DNA from: Hirsutella rhossiliensis
Lineage: Eukaryota; Ascomycota; Sordariomycetes; Hypocreales; Ophiocordycipitaceae
Length of the DNA: 64,000 bases
Assembly (NCBI RefSeq): GCF_020360975.1
Contig: NW_025408675.1
Location: 434,001-498,000, forward strand
Direction: 5' to 3'
Shown: in pieces, positions 52,662 through 63,242 of the stretch
Position numbering within the stretch: the first letter of the stretch is position 1
Layout of the letters: every line of letters begins with the position of its first letter
Notes under the pieces: model-generated
What the model was told of the DNA's origin: nothing
Databases searched by the model: none
The model's input: only the letters and a program-made list of their open reading frames with translations
Made by a program: the position numbers and the translations under genes

Positions 52662-55343
52662 CTTGATCTCGACAAATGCAAAGAGGAAGTAGGAACGATG
52701 GTTCTCCCGGGAGTGCCAGACGAACAAGGTGGGGAATCCGCGTGACTTGTCGAATCTCCGGAGGTGAGCTTGAACGAAAGTCAGGAGTGGCAGGACCTGT
52801 GGCCAGAGTCTGCTCCCGTCAGCGATTTTCTGCGCCTCCAGTTGTGATTGAAGGAACTTGGGCATGGCGTCGAAGGAGAATGAGAGAGGAAATCGATCCG
52901 AAGAGCTGCCCAGCTCAACTGAGACCTGGACACAGCGATGGTAGTTGTGCAGCAAATTATATCTGATAAGTGGAATGGCCGAGCAGCTCAGGACGTGGTC
53001 CTCGTACTGCGCGGCAGACAGGCAGCGGAGAATCCGCTTTGCCCGCCTCGATCTGGTCATGACCATTGGAACCCGACTCTTCCTACCGAGTGTGCCAGAA
53101 GAAGAACAAGGGGGTGAGGGATGAGGGAGAGAACGACGAGGACGTGAATACCGCAGACAGTGGTGTCGGCAAGCCGCCGTCGATTGCAAGGCTGTTGATA
53201 GTCGTGCAGCGCCAAGGGGCAAAGCTTGGAGGAAAAGCTGTTCCATGCACGTCACGTTGTGACCATTAGGAACGCTTTGACGGCAGACTGCGACGCCGGG
53301 TAGAGTGAAGAGTGGCGGAACGGGTCGGGTCGAATGCGAAGAAGGGCAACCAGCCGTGACAGCGAGAACGAGGCGGCGCCGGAATTGATAGCCGGGAGAC
53401 TTGGCAGGGGAGCAGATGTGGTGCACGACAGCATCTATCCGTCCAAGAGAGAGGGGCGGGAATAAAAGAAGGAAAAAGAGCGACTAACCTAGCAGTGGCG
53501 AGAGAGAGCAATCAGCGACCTGTATTCATATCAAGCCCCGATGAGGCTTCCAATGGGAAAGATGGGAGACAGTGGGTGGCGAAGAGGACGAGTAGGGCGA
53601 CTGACTGGTTCGATGGTTGGCCAAAGGAGCCGCAGCGGGAGCAGTGTGGGACGAGGAGACCAAAAGCGTGCAGAAGCAGAGGATGAGTCTGGTGAGATCA
53701 GGGAGAGGGCAAGGCGCCGGACGAAGTCTTGAGCCGCAGCCGGAGGTCAAGGACCAAGGCAGGCGATGGCGAGGGCAAGGAGGCGGGAGGGAGCAAGCGG
53801 ACCTGGACGGGGAAGCCCAGCCCGTCAAGGGCGCTTCGCTTGACCTGGCTGTGTGCAGCAAAGATATGCGAGGGCGGTGTCGTGACGTCGAGATGATGCT
53901 GGAGGAGGATGCCGAGGAAGGCGTAGCGAGCTGGGTTGGTCCGGGTCCGTGGATTGGTTCGTGGCGATGGAAAGCTGTCGATGAGGCGAGGGACGGCGAC
54001 GAGGGACGAAGAGGAAAGCACGCAGAGGAGAGAAAGAGGGCGTGCGATGTTTATTGGACGGAAGAAGGAAGGCAGCTCAGGGTGCAGCAAGAGCAAATTC
54101 CCCTGAGGGCCCTGCCTGTATCAGGAAGGCCTTGCTTGACAGGTAGCCAAGTACCTACTAGGCACCTGCTTTACCAGACGGGCAGCTGGCAGGCAGCTGG
54201 TGCTCATGATTGCCGGCCTCAGGGGACCATCGCTATAACGGGAGCCAAATACCGCAGGCAATCGCTGCAACAGGGCTGTCGGTAGACCTCGGGCCCTGGA
54301 TGCCCTGCAAAGGGTCTGAATGACTCTAAGTCTAACACGCGCACACGCGCACACACACGCACACACACAATACACAGTCGCCTGAGCAGACCTCACAGGT
54401 CTCACCCGTGGAAGCTGGCCCCTTCGCGCGCACTGCTCTCGGCCAGGGACTTGATCAGCACCATCGCTCGTGGTTCGAATGCGCCCCGTGGTGGAACTGG
54501 AACTGTCGGGTTGCCAAGGCAACTTGGCACAGGCCACAGGGTATCTTGGCAGACTGCGCAAGGCAGGCTCTCAAGTTGGTTTACATCTATGAAGTGAGAT
54601 GTTGGCGAAGCAAAGCGAATTGCTAGAAGTGTGCTGAACAAACCAGTGAGGTGCAAAAAGGAGGCGGTCGAGGTTGGCGCTCCAGTCAGCTGACTGAGCA
54701 CGTGGGACATTCACTGTGCGAGTGCGCGTACAGACTACATTAGCGTGCCTGCCTGTAAGTTACTCTGTATAGTCTGTACTCTGGAAGCTGGTTGCAGTTT
54801 CCTTCGGTGCACATGAAGCCTCCCGCTTGAAGCATCGTGGCATCAGCAACTCCAACATGCCACTTGGTTGCTCATGGATGCACCGTTGCACTATAAGTCT
54901 GCAAAACTGTTTGCTTCTCTGTCACGGTGCAGCAGCGTCTACCCCCCCTGAGTCCTGAGTCCTGACCAGCGCTTTCAAATTGCTTGCAAGTTGCAACGTG
55001 GGAACAGCGCAAGCAACTGCATCATCATGAGCAACTACCATCCACAGAGTGCAGTGTGATGACGAAAACATCACCAAGAGAGGCAACAGGCTTTCACTCT
55101 CGACCAGCTGGCCGAGAGTCTGAGTTTATTTCAAGTCGAGCTCGAAGAATCTAGAAGTAGAAAACAAGAATCAAGCACCCAATATTGCCACCTCCAGCAG
55201 CAGCATCCGCCAAAGAGTATGTATGCTACGCTCTTCCAGATTCATGTGATATCGCTATTCGCTTTTCGTATCCCCAGGCAGCTTGAGGCGGATCCTGGGC
55301 TCTGGCGTGGCGAGTCTGTGACGGTCGTGGCCGGCTCCCGCAA
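52662..55343. other. 2.7-kb region upstream of the putative 4E-binding gene
   Basis: Probably the promoter and 5' leader of the minus-strand gene ending at 49998, plus the 3' flank of the cysteine-repeat gene. The open frame 53617-54285 is Arg/Glu/Gly-rich with no family match. A CA-rich microsatellite is listed separately. Confidence 0.45.
54335..54375. repeat. CA/CG dinucleotide microsatellite
   Basis: Alternating ACACGCGCACACGCGCACAC-type sequence of about 40 bases with one AA interruption, in non-coding DNA. Confidence 0.8.
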
Positions 55344-56210
55344 TTACTTGCGGTAGCACTTGCCGGTATGACGGTCAACCGACTTGCCCTGGGGGCACTC
55401 GCAGCGCTTGTTGTGGCGGTTGTAGTCGAGGTTATGGTTGTGGCAGACACACTTGCCGAACTTGTGGTGGAAGAGGGCATCCTTGCCGCAGTCATGCTTG
55501 CATTCGTGGCCGTTCCAGACCTGGCCGCCGGTGCAGTAGCACTTCTTGTTTTCCACGTCAAACTTCATGCCATGCTTGTGGCAGACGCACTTGTTAGACC
55601 TGTGGTTCCAGGAAGCGTCGCGGCCACAGCTGTACTCGCACTTGCGGCCGTTCCAGACCTGGCCGCCGGTGCAGTAGCACTTCTTGTTGTCCACGTCAAA
55701 CTTCATGCCATGCTTGTGGCAGACGCACTTGTTGGACCTGTCGTTCCAAGAGGCATCGCGGCCGCAGCTGTACTCGCACTTGCGACCGTTCCACACCCGG
55801 CCACCGGAACAGTCGCACTTCTTGCTGAACGAGTCAAACTTCATGCCCTGCTTGTGGCAGACGCACTTGTTGGACCTCTCGTTCCAGGAGGCGTCACGGC
55901 CGCAAGAGTACTCGCACCGGCGCCCGTTCCAGCTCTTGCCGTCGGGGCAGTAGCACTTCTTGCTGTGCTGGTCGTACTTTTGGTCGCGCTTGTTGCAGAG
56001 GCACTGCTTCTTCCACTGGTCCCACAAGGCATCCCGGCCGCAGTTGGGGCGGCGGATGTCGGAGCGCGAGTCAAAGTCACTGTCGAAGCCCCTGGCCTCG
56101 ACCTCGACGTCCCGGGCATCGACCTCGACGTTGTCGGGGTTGGCCTCAGGGTTGGCTGTGACGGAGCCGAGGGAGAAGAGGGCAGTGAGGAGGAAATGCT
56201 TGAGAAGCAT
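55344..56210 (-). CDS. secreted cysteine-rich protein of five 46-residue repeats
   Basis: 288 residues, single exon. Signal peptide MLLKHFLLTALFSLGSVTA, then an acidic spacer (residues 20-56) ending in RR, then five tandem repeats starting at Cys57, 103, 149, 195 and 241. Each repeat has six cysteines in the pattern C-x12-C-x-C-x13-C-x-C-x10-C, with consensus CGRDASWN..SNKCVCHKHGMKFD..KKCYCTGGQVWNG.KCEYS. Thirty cysteines and many Lys/His/Trp suggest a disulfide-rich, basic extracellular protein. Spacing resembles EGF-like or other small knot modules without matching one I can name. Repeats 2-4 are nearly identical at DNA level. Effector, wall or adhesive functions are possible; none is shown. 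Confidence 0.85.
   Translation of the reverse strand: MLLKHFLLTALFSLGSVTANPEANPDNVEVDARDVEVEARGFDSDFDSRSDIRRPNCGRDALWDQWKKQCLCNKRDQKYDQHSKKCYCPDGKSWNGRRCEYSCGRDASWNERSNKCVCHKQGMKFDSFSKKCDCSGGRVWNGRKCEYSCGRDASWNDRSNKCVCHKHGMKFDVDNKKCYCTGGQVWNGRKCEYSCGRDASWNHRSNKCVCHKHGMKFDVENKKCYCTGGQVWNGHECKHDCGKDALFHHKFGKCVCHNHNLDYNRHNKRCECPQGKSVDRHTGKCYRK
55347..56042 (-). repeat. 138-bp coding tandem repeat, five units
   Basis: Five 138-base units (the last slightly longer) within the cysteine-repeat gene. The middle three units differ at few positions, while the first and last are more diverged. This gradient is expected from unequal crossing-over. Confidence 0.85.
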
Positions 56211-56374
56211 GGCGGGCGAGTGTTGGGCTATGTAAAAGGGTGGATGAGAGAGAGCGATGGGAGCAGCCGCGAGGTGCCGTTGTTGAGGGCTGAAAGTAGA
56301 AGGTAGGTGGGAGAAGGAATCGGTGGCTGATGAGGATGGGAGAAAGAGATGCTTCGAGGGGACGACGAGCTGGG

Positions 56375-56383
56375 CTTATATAG
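56375..56383 (-). promoter_or_regulatory. TATA box of the cysteine-repeat gene
   Basis: CTATATAAG on the minus strand, about 165 bases before the ATG at 56210, with a CT-rich stretch between it and the start codon. A strong TATA suits a regulated, highly expressed secreted protein. Confidence 0.55.
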
Positions 56384-57142
56384 AAGATTCCCCATGGCCC
56401 GGAGCTGGAGCAAGGTTGAACTCGAGAGAGCCACCGAGGGAATCATCTCGGCGTCGATTCTAGGTCGAGGCCTTACGGCTGGTCGGCGGCAGGGGTCATG
56501 GGCCCGTTCAAGGGCCCCTGGGCGCGGCTGCGTGCATCGTGGTGAAGCTGTATGCTTGTGTTGGGCTGGACAAACACGAGCTTCAGCTTGGGTCTAGAGC
56601 GCGCCTATCCGCGCTCCGAGGATCCGGTGGCATCTCCAAGAAAAGCGAAAACGAGGTCAAGTCAGACACAAGGTCAACAAGGTACCAAAAGAGAGACTAT
56701 TAGGCGGACAGCGAGTGGAAATGCACCCAACATGGGCCTTGGCAGCTCGACGCTTTCTTTTGCTCACTTGCTGAATCGTACATGGCGAGAGCCGCTAGGA
56801 AATATCCATATGCGACTCCTTTCTTTTGGCCAGGACAGCTGTCTGGGTCTCCAGTCGGCGATGGTAGGATGTGCCACTCCGAGACCCCTACTATCATCTC
56901 ATGCCCATGGATTGATATGAGGCGCCTTACCGTGCCGAGCTTAGACGGGCCCAGCCAGATAGGGCTGGCGAACGGCATGCACACAATCACTGCTCATGTT
57001 TGCCAACCGAACCTTGGATTGATGTGGCAGCTACTCCGTAGTTATGGCCTCGAAATGGACTTGGTTCCGAGAGCTTGGACCGTTGCTTGACAGAAAATGG
57101 GCTGCATTCAGGGGCTGTACGACGACGATGCACCTCAACAGA

Positions 57143-57328
57143 CGCAACTTGAGCCGCGAGCCCGCTGCCGCATGCCTCCATGGCCAGACAGGGGTTGATT
57201 GGACAGACAAGGAGGGAAAGAGACGAAGAAGGTGCAACTTGAGCCTCGAGCTGTTACAAGCCCGCCGCCGCACGCCTACATGGGCAGACAGGGGTTGTTG
57301 GTTGGACGGAGGAGGAGGGAACGAGACG
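57143..57328. repeat. diverged direct repeat, two units about 90 bases apart
   Basis: GCAACTTGAGCC starts units at 57143 and 57233. Both continue with related sequence including CAGACAGGGGTTG and end in GAGGGAA.GAGACG. The second unit carries small insertions. This is an old tandem duplication of about 90 bases in non-coding DNA. Confidence 0.75.
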
Positions 57329-59600
57329 GGCCTGTGGCTCAAGCGCTCACTTTTTCCTTTTTGCGCGGCTGATTGCCTCGGAGTCGGTTGGGTCCGGCTC
57401 CAGCGCCTTGCGTCTGTGGGATTCAACGACCTGGCCGGGCAGACCACATCAACAAGTGGCCATTCGCTGCTAGTCAACGCTTGGGGAGCTCAGCTCTGAG
57501 CTCAGAGAGCATGAACAAGTCGACCTCTCCCCTCCCCCTTCCCCCTGTAAGCCGACCTCCCCCCCCACGCTTTGCGTCGTACGGTCGTCAAGCCGACCAA
57601 TTGACTTTCTTGTAGCTTTCTATCCAAGCAGCACCATCGGAAAGCGTATCACGGGGTTTTTGAAAAATCAGTTAGAGCTGGTCATGCGTGTTTCAGGCGT
57701 CAGGGATCAGTGGTGGCTATGAGTGTATTTTGTTCGAATTATCAAAATTACAAGAGTCAAAGTGGCCGTGGTCGCCTTGGGTATACCGGTAGAGGCAACC
57801 ATTACTCCAAAGCCAAGCCGACTGGGAGGAATTCGATATGCGGGGCCATGGTCGGCTTACAGGGGACAGGGCGGGGAAGGTCGGCCTTGGCCTTTTAACT
57901 ACCACATGCTCGGTTGAGCTCTGCCCAATAGAACGACATGGTTCAGGCAAATATTGCTTTTTCTAGACATGGCCCCCCCTGGCTAGAAAATTTGCCGTGG
58001 CAAGGGGAGTAAGCACCCAATGTTAGTTAGTGCTGCGCCTGTATCAACACCTGCGGCCTCGAACCCCCCTGCAAGCGAGCAGCCGTCCCCGGGCTTAAAA
58101 TAGATGCCCGACGAGCCGGCGGTGCGCTTCAGCCGCGGAGGGGGTTGGGGAGCCAAGCGTCTCGAGACTCCAGATCGAGAGCCGAGGCAGGGGGGCAGGG
58201 GGGGTCGAGAGAGGCAAGGAAAGAGAAATGGGAAAGGGGAGAGGGAAGCAAGCAAGGCTTGAGCGATGAGTGCATGACTTTTACAGTACGAGTAGAGTGA
58301 AGAGTCCAGCCCGGATTGATGCTGCAAATCAACCCCTTATCGCGCCACTTATTGACGAGAAAAAGGGCATGGAAAGCGCAAGGCGGCGTGACCTTTGGTG
58401 GTCAAACTTAAAGCGCTGTGCTTTGACGGGTAGAGACAAGCAGTCGAGCGAGTCTTTTCCCCGCGGTCATCGAAGCTGGCAGCCCTGAGGGATTTCTTTC
58501 CATCGGGCTTCTGTCTTGCATCACGAGTTCGACTCTATATTTGGACTCACCCTGTAGTCTCTTGCAAGAGCTTCATGGGCCGAAGTGCATGCCCTATGCG
58601 GAAGCTATCTCTTAGCCTCGTGGGCCAGAAGCAATACCGTCAGCCCGGCCAGTGCTTTTATTAGCAACCCAAGGCTCAGCTGAGCTGGCGGTAAACATCA
58701 CCATGATGCTTGGTGTTTTCCTCGAAGGGTGAACTCGAGCCTGGGAGCCTGGTGCTTGGCGGTTGACGGGCTTGTGCTCTCCACCAGGAATCCTGCTCAT
58801 AGAGGACATGAAAGGCACGCAGACCATGGCTCACCGCCATCCGGGGCCATAAGCATAGGATCCTTGGCTTGCCGCCTACCCGGGGTCCCAAGAGCTGCGA
58901 GCTAGCCACTCAGCAGCGGGCGTGATTTTCAAAACAGTCATCATTTCTCCTCATTCTACCTACGAATCCTCGTCTGAATGTCCAGCTGTGCTGGCCCGTC
59001 CTGCAAGCCCACGTGGCGAGGAATCGTCCAACGAGCCAATAGCAGGGGCCGACGTGAGCAAAATGTTGGTTTGTACGGGCATTGTTCATGCTTAATTCGG
59101 GCTCGGGTCTATGACTGCACCGACTATCTACCGAGAGTCGGCGGCCAACTCCCCGGTTCCACAGTCGACACCTCATTTTCGAGTCGTCCTGCATCGGACC
59201 AAACTCTCCTCTCAGCTGACACGTGTGTTGTTGGGAAACCCCGGCCGCCGGGCTTGTCAAGGAAACTGGTTAGGTTCAGCGAGGGCCCAAGTTCAAGAAT
59301 GGGAAGCTCGCGTTCACCGGGATCCCCCCCTCTGCACAGGCATCGTAGTAAGCAGGCCATCTTCTTTCAAACATTACAAGGTATCAACATCTCTCCAGCC
59401 TCTGCCACAGTGGCAGACTCCTTGTCTGCTCCATGCACCCAAACACTCCGAGATAACATCCGACAGCAACACCCGCGCGCCACCCCGCAGAGAAAACACA
59501 ACGTAACAGGTGAGGCTGAAGATGAACATGATAAACGGACCGCTCAAGAACCACAAACGCCTCCTATTCAAACCAGTACAGAGTAAACCACGTCAATGCT

Positions 59601-61472
59601 CTAGGCGCCTCTCGTCTTCTCGGCAACGCCGTCGCCCCTCCTTTGGCCAAACTTTTCCGTTCCTGCGCCGCTGCCAAATTTGGCCTCCTCCATCTCCCAC
59701 TTGTCTTTTTCCTTGGCATTCCGAGCCTGAAACGCCCGCACAAACTTCCACGTCTCGGTGTCGGCCATGTTCCAGGCCTCTAGCGAGGCGCGCATCCGGG
59801 TCTCCTCGGTTGCCTTGGTCTGCGCCACCACATGCCTCGCTCGCTCCAGCAGAGGCGCCTCTAGGGCAAGGTCTCCCTTTGACGCCACCGGGCCGTTGCC
59901 AGGTTGGTGTGCTTTTGCCTTCTTCCTCATGAGCCGAACTGCTGGAACAGGACTTTCAGATTTCCCCTGATCCATGCCATGCTCGGGAACGGCGAAGCCA
60001 AAATACCAACTGATGTCGACCGGCATCTCATTCTCCGCCACCAGCCAGAGAGAGCGTGAGGTAGCGTGCTCGCCGGCAATGGCCTCCTTCAGGGACATGA
60101 CGCGCCGATTCCCCGAAGCGCCTGCGCCGAGGAGGGCTTGGGTAACGGCCGTGAGCCAAGGATCGCGCGCCGACTCGCGACGGATCCACGAGATGTTGAA
60201 TGACTCTTGCAGGTTGTCGAGCAGTGCGAATGTCCAAGGATGCGGCACTGTGCCGATGCTAAAGACCTTTCTCGAGTTGCGGTACCTCGCGGGGGTCGAC
60301 ACCCGCATTGGGGCCGTGGCAACGCACGGCGCACAGCGGGGATGGTTTGGCGGGCATGTCGACGGCATGGGGCTTTCGGAGCAGGAGGCGAGCTGCAGGG
60401 CGAGCTTGACGGCGCGTCTAATCATTGCGGTCGTGTGTTCCGGGTGGGGCTTGAGGACCTCGATGCCTTCGGGGAACCGGTTCTGCCAGAAGATGTGGAG
60501 ATGGGTCGTGATGAGCTTGTTCAAGCTGCGGAGACCTCGAGCGCGGCCTTTCTTGAAGTCAAGGGCGACTTTGGGGTACTTTTTTCCCACGACACTTTGC
60601 GTGTAAGATGCTAATGGAGCAGGGGTCTTGTCGATCTCGATGAGGCCGCCCGGCAGATCCGTCATGCCGGTCTCGAGCATCCTCAACTTGGCAGGCTGTA
60701 TGGCGTGCTCTATGACGGCACCGACGTCGTCTTCTTGGCCAACAAGGAGAGCATCGCCCAAGTCCTTCCAACGCGTGAGGTACGGAAACTCGCCGCGGCG
60801 GAGCGACGACAGCGCTGGATTATCGTCTGTGGCAGTCGGTAGCAGAGTGTAATGCGCCAGAATGCCTCCACCCACTGTGTGCCAGGCAAGCCACCTCGTG
60901 AGATCCTTTCTGACGGCCGGCTCCATGTCGAGCCGCTTCAGCCGGGCGTAGCTAGGATGCTGCATGGCCTCTGCGGGGCTCAATATGAGGGGCCGGAAGC
61001 CTCTGGCCCACCAGGCGCGGCGCCAGGTCAAGAGCAGCTCGCTCTCGGCATGCTTCTCCTCAAGGGGCTTGTTGGCGGCAGCATCGTAGTAGCAATAGAT
61101 GGGCTGGCGCGGGGTGAGCGGGGGAAGCAGGGCCCGGTCGTTGTCGAAGGTAAGGGAGCTGGAAAAGGGCACCGAGAGCCATTTCCAGTCGGCCCACCAC
61201 GAGGCGCCGGCGTATTCGTCGTCGTTTTGGCGAGGAGGGCGATGGGAGAGCGGGCGGAAGGGAGTCAGGACTGTCTGGGAACGGGCGTCGCTGCTGCGCG
61301 GGGCGGCGATGTTGCTGTGGTAGGCGACTCTGGCCGGAGACGACAGGACGGCGCCGGTGACGAGGGCGATGAGGGTGATGGCGAGCAGGGAGAGACAGAG
61401 CAGCAGCGAGGCCAGGCGGCGGGCGGTGAAGCGCGGAATCGGGCGTCCGAAGAGAGTGTGTTGCTTGGGCAT
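59601..61472 (-). CDS. predicted type II membrane protein, GT32-like in part
   Basis: 623 residues from the ATG at 61472; the frame is open to 61613, but the downstream start gives a clean type II topology: a short basic cytosolic tail (MPKQHTLFGRPIPRFTARR), one membrane helix (LASLLLCLSLLAITLIALVTGAVL, residues about 20-43), then a lumenal domain. The stretch LLTWRRAWWARGFRPLILSPAEAMQHPSYARLKRL..DLTRWLAWHTVGGGILAHYTLLP recalls the GT32 core of Och1-like Golgi transferases, but the DxD expected after the GG is absent. The C-terminus is Lys/Glu-rich and helical. Golgi location is inferred; activity unknown. Confidence 0.75.
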   Translation of the reverse strand: MPKQHTLFGRPIPRFTARRLASLLLCLSLLAITLIALVTGAVLSSPARVAYHSNIAAPRSSDARSQTVLTPFRPLSHRPPRQNDDEYAGASWWADWKWLSVPFSSSLTFDNDRALLPPLTPRQPIYCYYDAAANKPLEEKHAESELLLTWRRAWWARGFRPLILSPAEAMQHPSYARLKRLDMEPAVRKDLTRWLAWHTVGGGILAHYTLLPTATDDNPALSSLRRGEFPYLTRWKDLGDALLVGQEDDVGAVIEHAIQPAKLRMLETGMTDLPGGLIEIDKTPAPLASYTQSVVGKKYPKVALDFKKGRARGLRSLNKLITTHLHIFWQNRFPEGIEVLKPHPEHTTAMIRRAVKLALQLASCSESPMPSTCPPNHPRCAPCVATAPMRVSTPARYRNSRKVFSIGTVPHPWTFALLDNLQESFNISWIRRESARDPWLTAVTQALLGAGASGNRRVMSLKEAIAGEHATSRSLWLVAENEMPVDISWYFGFAVPEHGMDQGKSESPVPAVRLMRKKAKAHQPGNGPVASKGDLALEAPLLERARHVVAQTKATEETRMRASLEAWNMADTETWKFVRAFQARNAKEKDKWEMEEAKFGSGAGTEKFGQRRGDGVAEKTRGA

Positions 61473-62183
61473 GTTGGCGATGGAGAAGGGCAAGAAACGG
61501 GCATCATGGACAGTCTCCAATTGCCCGCTCGTCCAGCCTTTGACCGGGACGAGGAGTGCGTGTGTTGGCAGAGGAGCACCACATGAGGGAGGGGAATGCG
61601 GACGGGAGTGCAAGATATGGGAGGTGGGAGTCTGAGGCCGAGGGAGGAAAAGTCACCACCTCGGCCAATGCCAGTCAATTTGAGCGAGGTAACGTACTCC
61701 GGGGGACCCAGCCGTTTGGTCAGAGCTGTCAGGCGAGTCCAGGTACCATGCTGGCGCCATGCCTCCCGCGAGATTAGCGACCCCCCCAAGCGGGATACTG
61801 CAAAGCCAATCAACACGGCCGTCTTGTCTCGCCGCTCCCTCCGGCACTCGGGCCTGAACCCCTGGAATGATTCTCGACCCCGACTTCGTGCGGGGCCTGG
61901 CGCCCCTATAGGTCACTACGCCCCAGTCCCGTGATGGCGTCTTGGTATTATGCGCGCCTCGTCGGACATGCCTGTCTGGCATTGTCGCGCACGAATGCCG
62001 CGCTTGGCCTAAAATTGCTCGCATGTTTGAAGCCCGTATACTTAGCTGCTCAGTGCTCTTGATTCCTCGCCTCGGCGTGAGCCCAGCTTTGCCCAAGCCC
62101 CAGGAGGACTAGCTCTTCCTCATGTAATTCAATCATATACCACAATAATTGGCTATTTCTTAACCTGAGAGTGAATCCAGTCT
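61473..62183. other. intergenic region before the tRNA gene
   Basis: Promoter side of the type II membrane protein gene, then about 500 bases leading to the tRNA. AT-rich just before the tRNA (62110-62175). No other feature seen. Confidence 0.5.
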
Positions 62184-62289
62184 GCTTCCGTAGCTCAGTT
62201 GGCCAGAGCGTTGGTCTCATATTTCTATGATCAAGCGTTTTAACGCCTGAGTAATCCAAAGGTCGTGAGTTCGAGCCTCCCCGGGAGCA
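62184..62289 (+). tRNA. elongator tRNA-Met (CAT) with a 32-base intron
   Basis: Acceptor stem GCTTCCG/CGGGAGC pairs fully with a T-G wobble at the fourth pair, which yeast elongator tRNA-Met also has. D arm GCTC..GAGC; anticodon arm TTGGT-CTCATAA-TCCAA with anticodon CAT at 62218-62220; T arm GTGAG-TTCGAGC-CTCCC, which has one T-C mismatch at the second pair. The intron occupies 62222-62253, one base after the anticodon as in eukaryotic tRNAs. Box A (TAGCTCAGTTGG) and a box B-like GTTCGAGCC are present. The G at position 1 argues against initiator tRNA. Confidence 0.9.
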
Positions 62290-63242
62290 CAGGATATCTT
62301 TTTTTGCCAATCCTGGCCCCCCCCCCCCTTTGGTGGGTGTGGCTGAGTGGAGGATTGGATTGGGTGGACGAGGGGTTTGAGCCCCTTTCTTCGTCTTTTT
62401 GGCTCAAGCGGCGGGCGGGCTGATGCAGCGGAGACTTGTCCCAAAGTGGAAAGACCCCGCCAACCCACTAATAAACCCTTCGTCGACAGTAACTACAGTA
62501 CCTTGCCTCAGCACCCACTCCTTCAGCGACTCTTCTTCCCTCGGGAAGCTCTCGGACAGCAGTATCAAATGCGAGTTGGAAGAGAGGCATGTGTAGGAGG
62601 TACCCTTGGAGCGGAAAAGATGCATGCCAAACGTCCTCGGCATCCTCTTCACCTGTACGTGTCGCGTGCATCCAGCCAAAACCTCTACATAATCCTAATT
62701 GGGTGGATAGGACGCGCCCTTGAGAAGCCTCCTCGTCTTCGGTCTGATCGTCCAGGGGCACTTCCCTCCCAAATGCCATCCCCAAGTCGCCCGGCCTGGC
62801 CATCGAGCTGGTCGTCGCCTCTACGACACGTGCATCATCAATTGCCACGACCAAAACCCGCGGCGGGACCGCCGGTCAAGCCCGTGGCGCCGTCACCAGC
62901 GGTAATCCATCGCAATGCCGTCATGGACTGAACAAGTCCTGCCGCCAGGCATTCAGGCAGTCGTTGCCACCTGTCCTCCAATCACGTCGCCAGCTGTCAA
63001 CCGTCAGGCTGTCTGCCAACCGACAGACACAAGCCAGCCACAACACCTGGCTGTCCCCTGCTCATCTCCTGCACTTGTCCGCCTCGTGACGCCTTCTCCC
63101 AAACATACCCTGCCCATGTGCATAGTTTTCTCATGTTTCCCATCTCCTCTTCGAGTTCGTGAGCTTGAGGCGGCAGAGTCCGGCCCAGAATCCTTCCGTG
63201 GCACGCCCGTCGCGCGCCCTTGTGGCGCTCTATTCAGCCGAC
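62290..63242. other. intergenic region upstream of the partial gene
   Basis: Contains the tRNA terminator, a poly-C run near 62318-62328 and the presumed promoter of the gene starting at 63243. The minus-strand frame 62468-62854 has no family resemblance. Confidence 0.5.
62299..62305 (+). terminator. RNA polymerase III terminator of tRNA-Met
   Basis: Seven consecutive T nine bases after the mature tRNA end, sufficient for Pol III termination. Confidence 0.85.

Larger units (their letters stand above)
56211..59600. other. 3.4-kb gene-poor region
   Basis: The longest stretch without a supported gene. Frames such as 57044-57499 and 58978-59586 are open by chance composition and resemble nothing known. 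It contains a diverged direct repeat (57143-57328) and a TACTCCGTAG motif near 57030. The left end is the promoter of the cysteine-repeat gene. Confidence 0.5.

Noticed and set aside
53617..54285. 222-residue plus-strand frame upstream of the 4E-binding-like gene
   Set aside because: Arg/Gly/Glu-rich composition without motif, signal or splice support; more likely promoter or leader sequence of the minus-strand gene.
55368..56306. 312-residue plus-strand frame, hydrophobic and repetitive, opposite the cysteine-repeat gene
   Set aside because: It is the antisense reading of the 138-bp repeats; its Val/Ala/Leu periodicity mirrors the real repeats, and it has no start context or family match. 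The minus frame has signal peptide, cysteine pattern and TATA box.
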